DNA of 24,246 nt. Origin: Paramacrobiotus richtersi (taxonomy: Eukaryota > Tardigrada > Eutardigrada > Parachela > Macrobiotidae). Below the pieces are notes generated by a model. It was not told the origin of the DNA and did no database searches. It worked only from the letters and a program-made list of their open reading frames with translations. Numbering within the stretch: position 1 is the first letter of the stretch; every line of letters begins with the position of its first letter. The DNA is taken from positions 1 through 24,246 of the forward strand of contig JAQGAU010000756.1 of assembly GCA_034698045.1 (NCBI GenBank). The letters are read 5' to 3'. The position numbers and the translations under genes were made by a program. This document shows positions 1 through 9,125 of the stretch, in pieces.

Positions 1-791
1 GGTTACCTCACGTACAACACCGACTCGGGGGTTGCCCAGCAGAACCCAGATGACGTCAACGTGGTCAACTACTACACTAGCAAGGGAAAAAGCCGAGAGC
101 CGACTCGCACACAAGCGTCCGAAGTCATCAAGCAGGAGAAGCGCCGCTATGTCAACGGCTCCTGCGTCACCATGTTCGAGATCAGTGAATTCACAACCGA
201 CGGTCGCCAGTTTGGGCCTATTTTCGACGTCGATGCCAAAGGTGCCATCGTCAGCGAAAGTGAGTAACCTGCTTTGCAATTCATTCTTAGTTGCTATAGT
301 CGATCACTGTGAACCCATAAAACAATGGCAATCAAAACAATCCTGACTCGCCGCATGTCTAATTAGCATACGATGAATCCATCCTTTGGTCCACTGACCA
401 AAAGACCTACATCATGTTCTTCTGGTGCGCCGAGCACAACTGGCAATCAGGATCCTGTGCTAGCACCCATGTTTACGTCTACACCCGGGCCAAGCCCAGC
501 GCTCTAACCGACGACCAGAAAAAGACCATTGGCGATGCCGTCGATAAAGTTCTGCAACCCTACTGCCTGCAAAGCAGCAAGTTTGCGCAGTACAAATGGG
601 ATGACAAACTGCCGGAATGCCCCAAGGCCAAGAAACCGGATTGCTTTACTCACAACGTCAACGCGTATTTGAAGTTGGTCGATAAGAAGAGCGCCGGCCA
701 GGAGAAGAAGGGGGCAGCAGGCGCGAAGCCCAAAGACAGTCCAAAGGGTGGCAAGGATCAAAAAAACGCAAAGGATGCTAAAAAGCACTAA
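1..791 (+). CDS. Secreted lipocalin-like protein, subfamily 1, copy 1 (5' end outside window)
   Basis: The window opens inside an exon (1-259, donor GTGAGT at 260) and the gene ends in a second exon (367-791, TAA), with a 107-nt intron that splits a codon at phase 1. The readable protein is about 75% alike by eye to the next gene downstream. It carries NGSC, FTTDGRQFG and FDVDAK in the first exon. The last exon has YDESILWSTDQKTY, a Cys pair (WCAEH and SGSC), YTRAKP, PYC and LPECPK. This order (beta-strand, Cys, 'TRxxP', a long helix, then Cys) fits the C-terminal half of an apolipoprotein D-type lipocalin, which binds small hydrophobic ligands outside cells. That family call is inference from motif layout. 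A Lys/Gly/Ala-rich tail of about 35 residues follows the fold. The missing start should resemble copy 2: a signal peptide and a short N-terminal exon. I found no AATAAA close downstream. Confidence 0.8.
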
Positions 792-1640
792 AGCGGGATA
801 GTGTACTGGTTTCCGGTGGGCGGGAAACGTTTAGCCGCCCGAATTCAGCCATGCTGTGTTATTGCACGAACTTGTCTTTTCACTTCTTTGTTTGGTAACT
901 AGTATGAGTGCAGTTTTGTTGTCACTTTGGATTTAGCGATGTGTGGTAGTACGGTGATACTTATTGTTTCGGGATGCTACAAGCAAGCAAAACGAAGCAT
1001 GCTGACTAAGAAATGAAACAATTTCATTTTTAAACACCAAGCTGCTGGCACAGTCAGCCCCGTAACCCTCTGCAAGCAGCAGGTAAAAGCAATACAGCAT
1101 TAGTCATCTGGTGATTTGTATGTACTTTAACTGATTACAATCCGCTTAAACAGTGGGTTTCACGAAGACTGGTGAATACCTGCACAGTGCAAGTTGTCAG
1201 CCATTCCTGGATTATAAAAATGGATTGCATAAGAAAGTAATCATGTCATGTCGAAACTGATAAATGCTTGAAGGCATTATTGCACGAATTTGTCACGCAC
1301 TCTAGCACGAAAGCAATACTATATCGGTGCAGGATACTAAAACGGTCCTTGCAATGAGTGCACAAGAGAGAGGAAAACTCGTAATACGTATTTTTATTCG
1401 AGAACTTAATGTTTTGTCATAACCCCTTGAAACTGTCTTTCGAATGTATGAATTTGAAATTTGTTGGAATGCAGATAAGTGTAATATTTCCCTAACACAT
1501 GACTTATAACACTGTACTAAAACTGGCCCAAAGGCGATTAAGCATTTAGGTTCGTTGTTTCAGTTGTAGAACCTGTTCCACGATGTCAAGGCATGTTCCA
1601 CGTATGCTCCGATTAATCTTCTGGAAAACAACATTCTGAG
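792..1640. other. Intergenic spacer between the two subfamily 1 genes
   Basis: About 850 bp holding the 3' UTR of copy 1 and the upstream region of copy 2. No open frame with credible coding character, no clear repeat and no strong poly(A) signal were seen. The short motif GTTCCACG occurs at about 1575 and again at about 1599, too short to interpret. Confidence 0.5.
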
Positions 1641-1643
1641 TCG

Positions 1644-1651
1644 CATAAATA
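1644..1651 (+). promoter_or_regulatory. TATA-like box of subfamily 1 copy 2
   Basis: CATAAATA lies about 130 bp before the start codon. A transcription start near 1675-1680 (GCAGTTG) would leave a 5' UTR of about 100 nt. The call rests only on sequence and spacing. Confidence 0.35.
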
Positions 1652-1778
1652 CCCACGTTCCACCAGCTTATAGCTGTGCAGTTGTCTGACTTTATCTGTG
1701 GTACATCGGTTAGTTATAGCTGTCGGTGTCACGGTGCATACAGGGAATACAGGTCTATTATCTGGTTTGTCAGTGAAA

Positions 1779-2927
1779 ATGGTTTCCCTCTATCAAGCGG
1801 TAGCCGCTTTTGGTAAGTTCTGTGATCTGTGTACAAAAATCTCGATGTTTCTGCTCGGATTAATATTTTTTCAACGATTAGTATCATTACGCCCTTCTCG
1901 TTATCAAAAGAAATGTGTTCGGGAAACATTGATGCAATCCGTCTTTTTACAGGCCTGTTATGCATTGCGGCAAGTAATGCCGAAACGACGGGAAAGTGCA
2001 ACATGGTTCCTAATGTGATTCCCACTCCCACTAATTACACCATCGGCCAGGTAAGATTCGACATTTCCTTTTTGTTGGCAAAATATTTTACTGAAATGCG
2101 TTTAGCTTCTCACCGCTGGACCATGGTATGGTTATTCAACTTACAACAGCGACACCGGTAAAGTCACTCAAAACCCATCCGACCTCAACGTGGTCAACTA
2201 CTACACAAGCCTGGGCAAAAGCCGGGAACCAACACGCACCCAACCCGCCGAGATTATTGTCCAGGAGAAACGTCGCTACCTCAACGGCTCCTGCATGTAC
2301 AATCTCGAGTCCTCTATCTTCACTACGGACGGACGTCAGTTTGGGACCGTGTTTGACGTCGATGCCAAATCTAAAGTTGTGGATGTTGGTACGTAAAAAT
2401 AATTTCTGTTTTCAACAGAATCTGTGACACATGGCTCGAAGCCCTTTGATGATTAATTATACTTCCACATTATTTTGCGCTTTTCAGCTTACGACGAATC
2501 GATCATCTGGTCTACAGACCAAAAGACCTACATCGTGTTCTTTTGGTGTGCCGAACACAACTGGCAGTCGGGCAACTGCGGAAGTACCCACATTTACGTG
2601 TACACACGAACCAAGCCCAATGCTTTGACTGATGACCAGAAACAGTCCATCACGAGCGCTGTCGACAAGCTTCTCAAGCCGTACTGCATCAAAAGCGACC
2701 AGTTTGCCCAGTACAAACACGACGACAGCCTACCGGAATGCCCCAAGGCCACGTATCCGGAATGCTTTACTCACAACGTTAATGCTGTTAAGAAGTTGGT
2801 CGACAAGAAAGACTCAAAAGGCTCCAGCGACCACAAAGGAGCCAAAGGCGCAAAGGATCAGAGAAGCGCCAAGGGTCCCAAACACCATGAAAGAGCAAAG
2901 CGGTTCGCTTCTTGGACTGATAATTAA
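1779..2927 (+). CDS. Secreted lipocalin-like protein, subfamily 1, copy 2 (complete, four exons)
   Basis: Exons 1779-1812, 1953-2050, 2106-2388 and 2488-2927 join in frame to 284 aa. All introns are GT-AG, with phases 1, 0 and 1. Exon 1 is only 34 nt; joined to exon 2 it gives a typical signal peptide (MVSLYQAVAAFGLLCIAASNA), which supports the start and both splice sites. GPWYGYSTYN at about residue 49 resembles the lipocalin G-x-W strand A motif. NGSC (104-107), FTTDGRQFG and FDVDAK follow. The last exon has a Cys pair (C159, C169), YTRTKP (177-182), a helix and PYC (C205), then LPECP (C223) and C231. A Lys-rich, hydrophilic tail (about 245-284) contains GAKGAKDQ and KGPKHH. Lipocalins carry hydrophobic ligands in extracellular fluid; the ligand here is unknown. 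The gene is the tandem neighbour of copy 1. The fold assignment is moderate, the gene structure strong. Confidence 0.85.
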
Positions 2928-3087
2928 TATGTGGAGTGTTTAGATTTTTTGCTTGCCGATTTAACGGTAGTCTAATAGCATCGCTTCTGTCCCTTGCGTG
3001 CAGATCTTTATCTAGCACATGGTATGTAGGGTTTAGTGTTTGGAAAAGCCTGTTTCTCGCACTGTAGCTTCAAGTGGTATGTCACTT

Positions 3088-3093
3088 AATAAA
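3088..3093 (+). terminator. Poly(A) signal of subfamily 1 copy 2
   Basis: AATAAA lies 160 nt after the stop codon of copy 2, in AT-rich sequence. This is a normal 3' UTR distance for a compact invertebrate gene. Confidence 0.5.
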
Positions 3094-3140
3094 TCAGCAT
3101 GTTTGCTTAATTATAACAAAGAACAAAAATGCATTACCAA

Positions 3141-3205
3141 GCGAGACAATTGCCGGACATCCCAGTACTTTAGCAATAATTATGCATCAGGCTACCTGTA
3201 ACGGC
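3141..3205 (+). repeat. Dispersed repeat, copy 1 of 3
   Basis: The core TGCCGGACAT, then TAGCAA, then ATGCATCAGGCT and a CTGTAACGG end recur in the same order near 18575-18660 and 20562-20630. This is the most degraded or shortened of the three. No coding capacity; probably the remains of a non-autonomous element. Confidence 0.5.
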
Positions 3206-3209
3206 ACGA

Positions 3210-3790
3210 AACGGAGCACCGTACTCCGCAATGCTTCATACAGGCCACAAAGATAAGTTCAATAAGATCACAAGGCGAAAATACGATATCGCTGTCTGCG
3301 CGTTAGAAAGCAAGAATTGTGATAATTTCTTGGTTTTCTTTCTTGGTTTTCTGTGCTCTTTTTATGATATATTCTTCTCGAATGACTTTTTCTCCATGTC
3401 TGTTCTTTTGATCTCCATCGATTGCCTTTTTCCTTTCTTTTGAACTGTAGCAGTTCGCACTTTATGATTGTTGTTTGCAATATTGCCGAATCCTTTTTTG
3501 TTCCACGCGTGTTCTGCCGCACTTACCGGCTGACCACAAGCCACCTCAAAAAGCGGACAGAACCGCCGAGCGGTTGCACTGTTTGCGCCCCCTGTCTCTG
3601 TCTTCTTCCCCCTTTGTATGTTCAGAGAATGTAGCGCGCAGTGTGGTCAGCCAAGCCAGACACAATCAGCGACTGGCCAGAGAAGATTGACTGACTTTAG
3701 CAGGCGTTTTCAAAACGTGCGATTTTAGAACTTTGAAATCTAATATCAATTCGGAAAGTGGTCAGTTAATTTTCAGGAAGACATTAAAAA
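3210..3790. other. Intergenic DNA without a recognisable gene
   Basis: Pyrimidine-rich stretches at about 3325-3440 open short frames on both strands, but none has family motifs, good splice sites or a paralogue in the window. I see nothing functional here. Confidence 0.4.
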
Positions 3791-3791
3791 A

Positions 3792-3964
3792 CGTCGTCTG
3801 GGACGGAAAGCTTATCTACCAAGCGACATCATAAATTTGAGAGCTTGGTGATAAATAACAGGCAAAAAACGCTTTATCAAAAGTGTTTTTTTGGATTTAT
3901 TCAAAACCTTTCGAAATTTACTACTGCTATGTTTCGGTAGATAAGCTTTCTGCAGAAAACGACA
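3792..3964. repeat. Small foldback (inverted-repeat) element
   Basis: A perfect 15-bp arm, GAAAGCTTATCTACC (3806-3820), is matched by its reverse complement at 3936-3950. The similarity continues outward (GTCGT against ACGAC) and inward, through a degenerate stem to an inner hairpin made from AAAAAACGCTTT and AAAAGTGTTTTTT. The whole stretch folds on itself with a very small loop. There is no coding capacity. It looks like a MITE-type or foldback element; I found no clear target duplication. Confidence 0.55.
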
Positions 3965-4725
3965 TCCAATGAGCTATCGCTAGCTTAAATCGGAAAAACT
4001 TTATCATTCAGCTTTTAGTTTCAAAGTTTTTTCATTGTTTGACGAATAGCTCAGTGGAGAAAGGGCGCAGAGAGGATCGCAGCACACCATTGTGTAGCTG
4101 AATGCCTTGCGCATGCAGGCATAGTACACGGGCAATTATTTTGCACATAGCTGATGTAAAAAACAACTTCTTGTAGACCCTGTTTCAGCTGCGAACTATC
4201 GTCTTAACTTTTAAAATCACTCGCCAGTGCTAAGTAATCTGCTTACACTGGTTATATCCGCAACACACTTGTAGATGGTCGGCAAGGCTAAAGCTCGTTA
4301 ATTTTTATTTCGGAATCTTAGCATTACGGTTTTATTTGCAACGGTGTTAGAGGTACTTTTAGTGATGACAAATGATTTCTTCGGTTACTGTCACTCGTTG
4401 AGCGTTGAATACTGAAGGATGTTAAACAGCTGAAAAAACAGTAGAAATACATGATTTAGAAGGCTAACTGCTAACACATGCAGACAGATTCAGCGAAGGG
4501 ATACGAAATACCGTAAGATGAAGAAATTATCGAAAACTCATTTCGAAATACGAAGCCAATCAAACTAGATATGATCGTATACGATACGAGCGCCTGCATT
4601 CGTATTTAAACCGGCCCAAGTGCGAATGGAACCGTTGCTTTTATTACTGCATCACATGTTTTTGAACTGCCGGAGCTGATACGTATGTTGTTGCAGGGGA
4701 CCTTGCTCGCAAGGCTTTATATCAG
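3965..4725. other. Intergenic DNA without a recognisable gene
   Basis: No long open frame or paralogous sequence was found. A tRNA A-box-like string at 4047-4060 lacks the rest of a tRNA (see rejected items). Confidence 0.4.
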
Positions 4726-5437
4726 TTAAGCAGTTTGTTTTGATTGAACAACCTGTAGCATTGGTGTAGCGGAGAAGATCTTGGTACAAAACGTGCCATA
4801 TCTAACACACTGATCTGGACACATTTGAGCGTACACCGACACTTTCAGTATCCACAGCCTTCCGGTTCCCGTTTTCGCATAAAGCAATCGTAAGAAGAAC
4901 ATTCTTCCTGTGGGGCAAAAAAAGGTACTCAGATTTGACATCGGCGAATGCCAATTCCACCTCTGCTCACTGGAAGCGTATCCTGTTTCCAGCCCGTGTA
5001 GTCTATCATTCGGGATATGGGTACAGTACAAATCTCCTTGAGCACAGTACCAAGAACTTACTATATATAAATAGAAGTAGAACTTACTATATGTATCTGT
5101 AGAACTAAAGCAGAATGTCTGCCTGAATGCTTTGTTGTGTTGTTGTACTGTGAGAATTAGCAGAAAGTCTTTTTGATAAAAAAAATTTGTAGAATTTATA
5201 TACAGAACTTACTACATGTAGATATACAGTAAGTTATTCACAGTACAAATCTCCTATTTCGAGATTGTATAGTTTCTCCGGATGTTTCCATGCGTTGCAG
5301 CATCCTAGCGCGTAAACTATCTTCGGCATACTCCGGAAGTAGCATCTCCTACGAGCGCGAGCATCACATTCTGTTACAATTTCTGTATAAGATTTGTGGC
5401 GTAACTGGCGTTCCTGACAGATAACATGCCAACGCAT
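4726..5437 (-). pseudogene. Unrecognised open frame split by an insert between 16-bp direct repeats
   Basis: On the minus strand an ATG at 5437 opens 66 codons down to 5240. After a 201-bp interruption (5039-5239) the same frame resumes at the second copy of the duplicated 16 bp (5038-5023) and runs 98 more codons to a stop at 4726. Both repeat copies read Gly-Asp-Leu-Tyr-Cys in the same frame, so the insert seems to have landed inside one open frame. No known domain is visible. The predicted protein has several Cys residues and basic patches (ARARRRC). Clean removal of the insert as an intron is not possible, because GT and AG do not sit at matching points of the repeats. The frame may be a broken gene, an unusual exon pair or chance. 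Confidence 0.3.
5023..5255. repeat. 201-bp insert flanked by a perfect 16-bp direct repeat
   Basis: ACAGTACAAATCTCCT occurs at 5023-5038 and 5240-5255 and looks like a target-site duplication. The AT-rich insert contains the 11-mer AGAACTTACTA three times (5053, 5079, 5204) and a partial inverted copy (CAGTAAGTT, about 5227). On the minus strand these read as TAGTAAGTTCT, which resembles a splice donor. No open frame. Element family not recognised. Confidence 0.5.
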
Positions 5438-5540
5438 CCTGACTTCTTCTCAGCGCATTCCAATTTTGCTCGGCAGGAGTCCGTTTATTTCTTCACACAA
5501 GACAGTACCCGTTAGAATCGGGTATTCAAAAGTATACAGT

Positions 5541-7006
5541 ATGACAGACCTACGTTTCAATGCAACATACGCGCAGCTGCCGGAAAAACGCACCAACAAC
5601 ACTCTAACTGGGCCTTTCTGGATTTTGCATAACGATGGTCTCCTGAAATGGGCCTTAGGTTCGCTCGCTTTTGTCTGGATTCCAGTTATTCTATTTCCAC
5701 TCCTTATTGCCATCTTGGTCAAGGTTAAAATGCACAAGCAGCGCTCAGGGGCACTTATTTTCCATTTAGTGCTTATGGAGATGTCTTTGGCTATTGTGCA
5801 CGTTCCCTTATCAATGTTGCAGTTTTTCCTGGGGCAATACAGCTTTTTTACCGATTTCGATTGTGTCCTCTCAAAGTCGGTATTCCAGCTGACCTTGCAG
5901 GTAATTCACACAAGGGAAGGCACACCTCGCATGCGCTACCAGTCTATAGTTTCAGTGACCATAATTGCGTAAGTACAGTATGTGTATACTTCGTAAGTAC
6001 GAATCATTCCTGCGCAGATCTTTGCTCTTCCCAGTTAAAGAGCAAATAGTTATTAGACATTATAGCGTGATACATGATCTTCCTCATTCCTTGCTTTAAT
6101 ATCTAAAAGAAATTCTGCTTTATCTGATACGTAGCATAGAATTCAACTAAATTTAGTGACACTTTCTGGGTGACCTTTATTCAGTCTGGATGTCTTACGC
6201 ACTTCACTGTTTCTTTGGGCGATTTGCGAAGAACTGTCTCGTTGCCACTCTCGTTTAAACTTTATTTTCGGAATTCTGTCCACAGGCTTGTCACTGGTCA
6301 CAGTTCTTCTTAAGCATTAACCGCTTTCTCGCCGCTACCAATCGTATGCTTTACGAGCGGTCCACCACGAAGAGGGCTTTAGTGGGTACCATACTTCTGA
6401 GTTGGCTTATCTCCTTGGCTAACAATCTACCAAGTTCACTCGGTGTTCTGGGAAACTACATCATTGGTGCTGCGTGGAACGGCTGTACCTTCAAAACCCG
6501 TAAAGAGTGGACGACATTCTACGCAGCGGTGACAGTCCCCGTTGGCATTTACATACCCTTGCTCCTCAGTATTGGCATCTATACCGTGCTTTACCTGCAG
6601 CTCCTTTGTCAGAGGTGCTCCAGGATTGCCGCGTCGGGTGGACATTTCGACACTGTCAATGATGCACTCGCGGTTAGCAGGAATCGGCGTATTCGTACTG
6701 GCCGAATACTGTTTGCGGGTGCGCTGTGGTACTGTATTTGTTACTCCACATTGATTGCTACTGCCATCATCATGCCACTGCCGGGACCCGGCATGCCAGC
6801 ATCGTACACTAGAGAGATGGTGATTCTGTGGGTGCTCGCCTTGTTCTTGTCAGGATATATCATGACTCCCGTAAGTTACGTTAAGCACTGCGATATGGTC
6901 AAAATGATATGATAATTTGATTACCTTAGCCTTTCAGGTACTATTTCTCGCAGTAAACCGGGAATATCGAAAGAAAGCTGCCGAGATCATTTCCTGTGCC
7001 GGATAA
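5541..7006 (+). CDS. Rhodopsin-like (class A) orphan G-protein-coupled receptor, complete, three exons
   Basis: Exons 5541-5900, 6286-6870 and 6938-7006 join at phase 0 to 337 aa. The ATG at 5541 is the first in frame. The short N-terminus has NAT and NNT glycosylation sites. Seven hydrophobic helices fall at about 36-62, 71-97, 112-135, 151-173, 198-227, 260-285 and 297-320. C108 at the start of helix 3 and C187 in extracellular loop 2 give the usual disulfide pair. W160 in helix 4 and P205/P211 in helix 5 fit the family. Several class A motifs are altered: the helix 2 Asp is Glu (E80), DRY reads NRF (132-134), helix 6 lacks CWxP, and NPxxY reads TPVLF (314-318), followed by a normal NREYRKK helix 8. 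The ligand is unknown. Divergent receptors like this suggest a lineage-expanded chemosensory or peptide-type group, but that is inference. The 385-nt first intron holds other GTAAGT strings (5969, 5994), but using them would break helix 3. Confidence 0.85.
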
Positions 7007-8490
7007 ATGGTTTATAGTGCGAGGTAACAACCGTCCATCGTGGAGGAACAAGACAGCGTTTTAATCGAAAAAGCGCCCGTCGCATGACCACTAAAATACC
7101 TAGTTTTGCGTTGAAGTTTACAGTTACGAAATTTTTAACTACAAACTTACTTGCTGCCGGCAGCCAGCTTCATGTTTACCGCGCACGTCTTCTGTCCCGC
7201 TATGTGCTCCATCTTCATGGTCAGATTATACATATATTGAGGTTACGGATTAACATCAAAATGTGCAGCACCGGTTCGCAAGGGACACCCAACCGCATGA
7301 CGCGGCGGACACATGCCCGACGACTACTGCATCTTTTCAAAATCGTAAAGTTCTTCCTTACATCATCAAATAGCGTAACTTTGGACTCTAAATGTGCAGG
7401 ATATCATTACTGCATTGCAGTAACAAGTAGCTAGCGCGCGTTTCGCCGGATCAAAATTTGATCCGGCGATAATGTTAATGAAATGGAAACATTTGAAGTA
7501 GACACACAGCTCACAACAGCGAAGCAAAGCCTACCCACCAATGCACGGCAAAACATATGGACAAGTCCGTGACAGAACCACGGCGAAATGAAACGAGACT
7601 TGCATCGTAATGATCACTGTAGGCGAAGGACGGCAGCCAGGGCTGACTCGCGGGTATTACTGCTTTTTCGGGAAAGTAGCTGATAAAAAATCGAGCAATG
7701 TTTCATTTTTACTCTCAGTTAGTGACGAAAGTGACGTCTGTCGGAAGTGATGCCGTGTGATTGATAAAAGGTTGCGCATTTACGGAGGTAGGTTGGTGAA
7801 TCGGCGCAGGCTGCGTGCTGTCACCTGCAAATGCATGCCGACCTTCAACGCTCAAGTGATGTGCTTTACGATTGAAGGCGACAGTTTCCTGAAACACACA
7901 CTCATGCGATGTTTTGTGCAGGTCACCAGATCGTTGTAGTACACACCACAATCTATACGCGTGAAAATCATCCGGCACCTGGAGGTCCCAGGGTGTTTTC
8001 TTGGTCTTTCTTTTGACAGTTGTATCCAGCTGTGCTGGCATGTACGCAACGTTTCCGGTAAACATGCCAGTTTACTTTCTAGAGGCACAGGTAATCCGAT
8101 TAAACGGAACTTATTAATTACAGCTCACCAGAATGAATGCTGTCGCTTGATCTCGTATCCTGTATACCATATGCGGCATGATGCCGCGTTCAGTAGCAGA
8201 TATTGGACCAAAGCGCCTTGATAAATATGGATGCATATCGTTATTTTCCTGTAAGTTTTGGTTGCGCATTCTTGATGTGGATGCATTTGGCTTACATCTG
8301 GAGCTTCGAAAGATTTTAGAATGCGCAGTTAAGCACCATACATTTCCAAAGCAACCTACAGTAGGCAACGACCATCACGTAACGGTAATGAGGAATATTT
8401 ATTGCACGGTAATTAATACTTTAAATCGGTTACACTGCCGTAAGCTTTTTTTAGCACGAGCAGTACTTGAAGGTCAAGAAATAAGATTAA
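7007..8490. other. Gene-poor region downstream of the receptor
   Basis: The 3' UTR of the receptor and unassigned DNA. A plus-strand frame at 7084-7434 (116 codons, ATG) and a minus-strand frame at 7715-8065 (116 codons, ATG) are open. They show no domain, no signal peptide and no paralogue here, so I do not call them genes. A short imperfect palindrome (GCGGCATGATGCCGC) lies near 8173. Confidence 0.4.
7444..7468. repeat. 25-bp palindrome
   Basis: CGCCGGATCAAA and TTTGATCCGGCG are exact reverse complements around one central base. The site could form a cruciform or an RNA hairpin, or bind a dimeric protein. Nothing nearby shows which. Confidence 0.6.
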
Positions 8491-9125
8491 CGGGATTGAC
8501 TTGTATGTTCCATATGTTGCGCTGACTATTTCGCGTGTGCACGGTTGGAATTCGTAAACCAATGTTTAGCATTGCTTTGGATGGCCAAAAGACCGATATA
8601 GATCAGCGCGAAAACGAATTGTGCGCGCAACATCCGTTTGTTGCGCAATGCACTGAGAAAGTTTGAACGCAAACAGGTGTACCAAAATTCTCGTTTTGAA
8701 GCGATTTGTTTGAAACTTTCTTGATAAATGCAGATATCTATGAAGATTGTTTTGAACCAAAACCAGCCTTGAAAATTTTTTTTGAAATTTTTAAATGAAT
8801 TTTAAAATTTTTGAAATTCGTTTTAAAATTTGAAAAAAATGCCTCAAAGTTGGTTTTGGTTCAAAACAGTCTTCATATATATCTGCATTTATCAGGCAAG
8901 TTTCAAACAAATTGCTTCAAAACGAGAATTTTGGTACACCTGTTTGTGTTTAAACTTTCTCAGTGCATTGCGCCACAACCGGATGTTGCGCTCACAATTC
9001 GTTTTCGCGCTGATCTATATCGGTCCTTTGGCCATCAAAAGCAATGCTAAACGTTGGTTTACGAATTCCAACCGCGCACACGCAAAATAGCCAGCGCAAC
9101 ATATGGAACATACAACTCACTCGTC
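8491..9125. mobile_element. Long near-perfect palindrome, probably a non-autonomous foldback/MITE element
   Basis: About 307-nt arms (outer match TTGTATGTTCCATATGTTGCGCTG at 8501, reverse-complemented up to 9115) fold back with almost no spacer; the centre is an A/T-only stretch near 8808. By eye the arms agree at roughly nine in ten positions. TTAA stands at 8487-8490 and 9126-9129, exactly equidistant from the centre, and the outermost 13 bp agree only partly. TTAA duplication would fit piggyBac-type mobilisation, but the termini do not match a consensus I know, so the family is open. Open frames within the arms are mirror shadows and not genes. A transcript would form a very long hairpin. 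Confidence 0.7.

Noticed and set aside
4041-4090. tRNA or tRNA-derived SINE head (A-box-like TAGCTCAGTGGAGA at 4047)
   Set aside because: The only B-box-like string (GGATCGCA) is far too close, and no cloverleaf arms or acceptor stem pair. Chance or a very decayed relic.
5901-5972. Receptor exon 1 reading on into the intron
   Set aside because: The continuation ends in a stop and lacks a helix 3; splicing at 5900 to 6286 restores helix 3 with the NRF motif in frame.
7084-7434. 116-codon plus-strand frame after the receptor
   Set aside because: It begins with ATG, but no domain, signal peptide or splice context; more likely 3' UTR or chance.
7715-8065. 116-codon minus-strand frame
   Set aside because: No recognisable motif, paralogue or promoter, and frames of this length are expected by chance in 24 kb read six ways.
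8566-9090. Open frames inside the palindrome, nearly the same protein on both strands
   Set aside because: The two frames mirror each other because the DNA is an inverted repeat. No family motifs; not genes.
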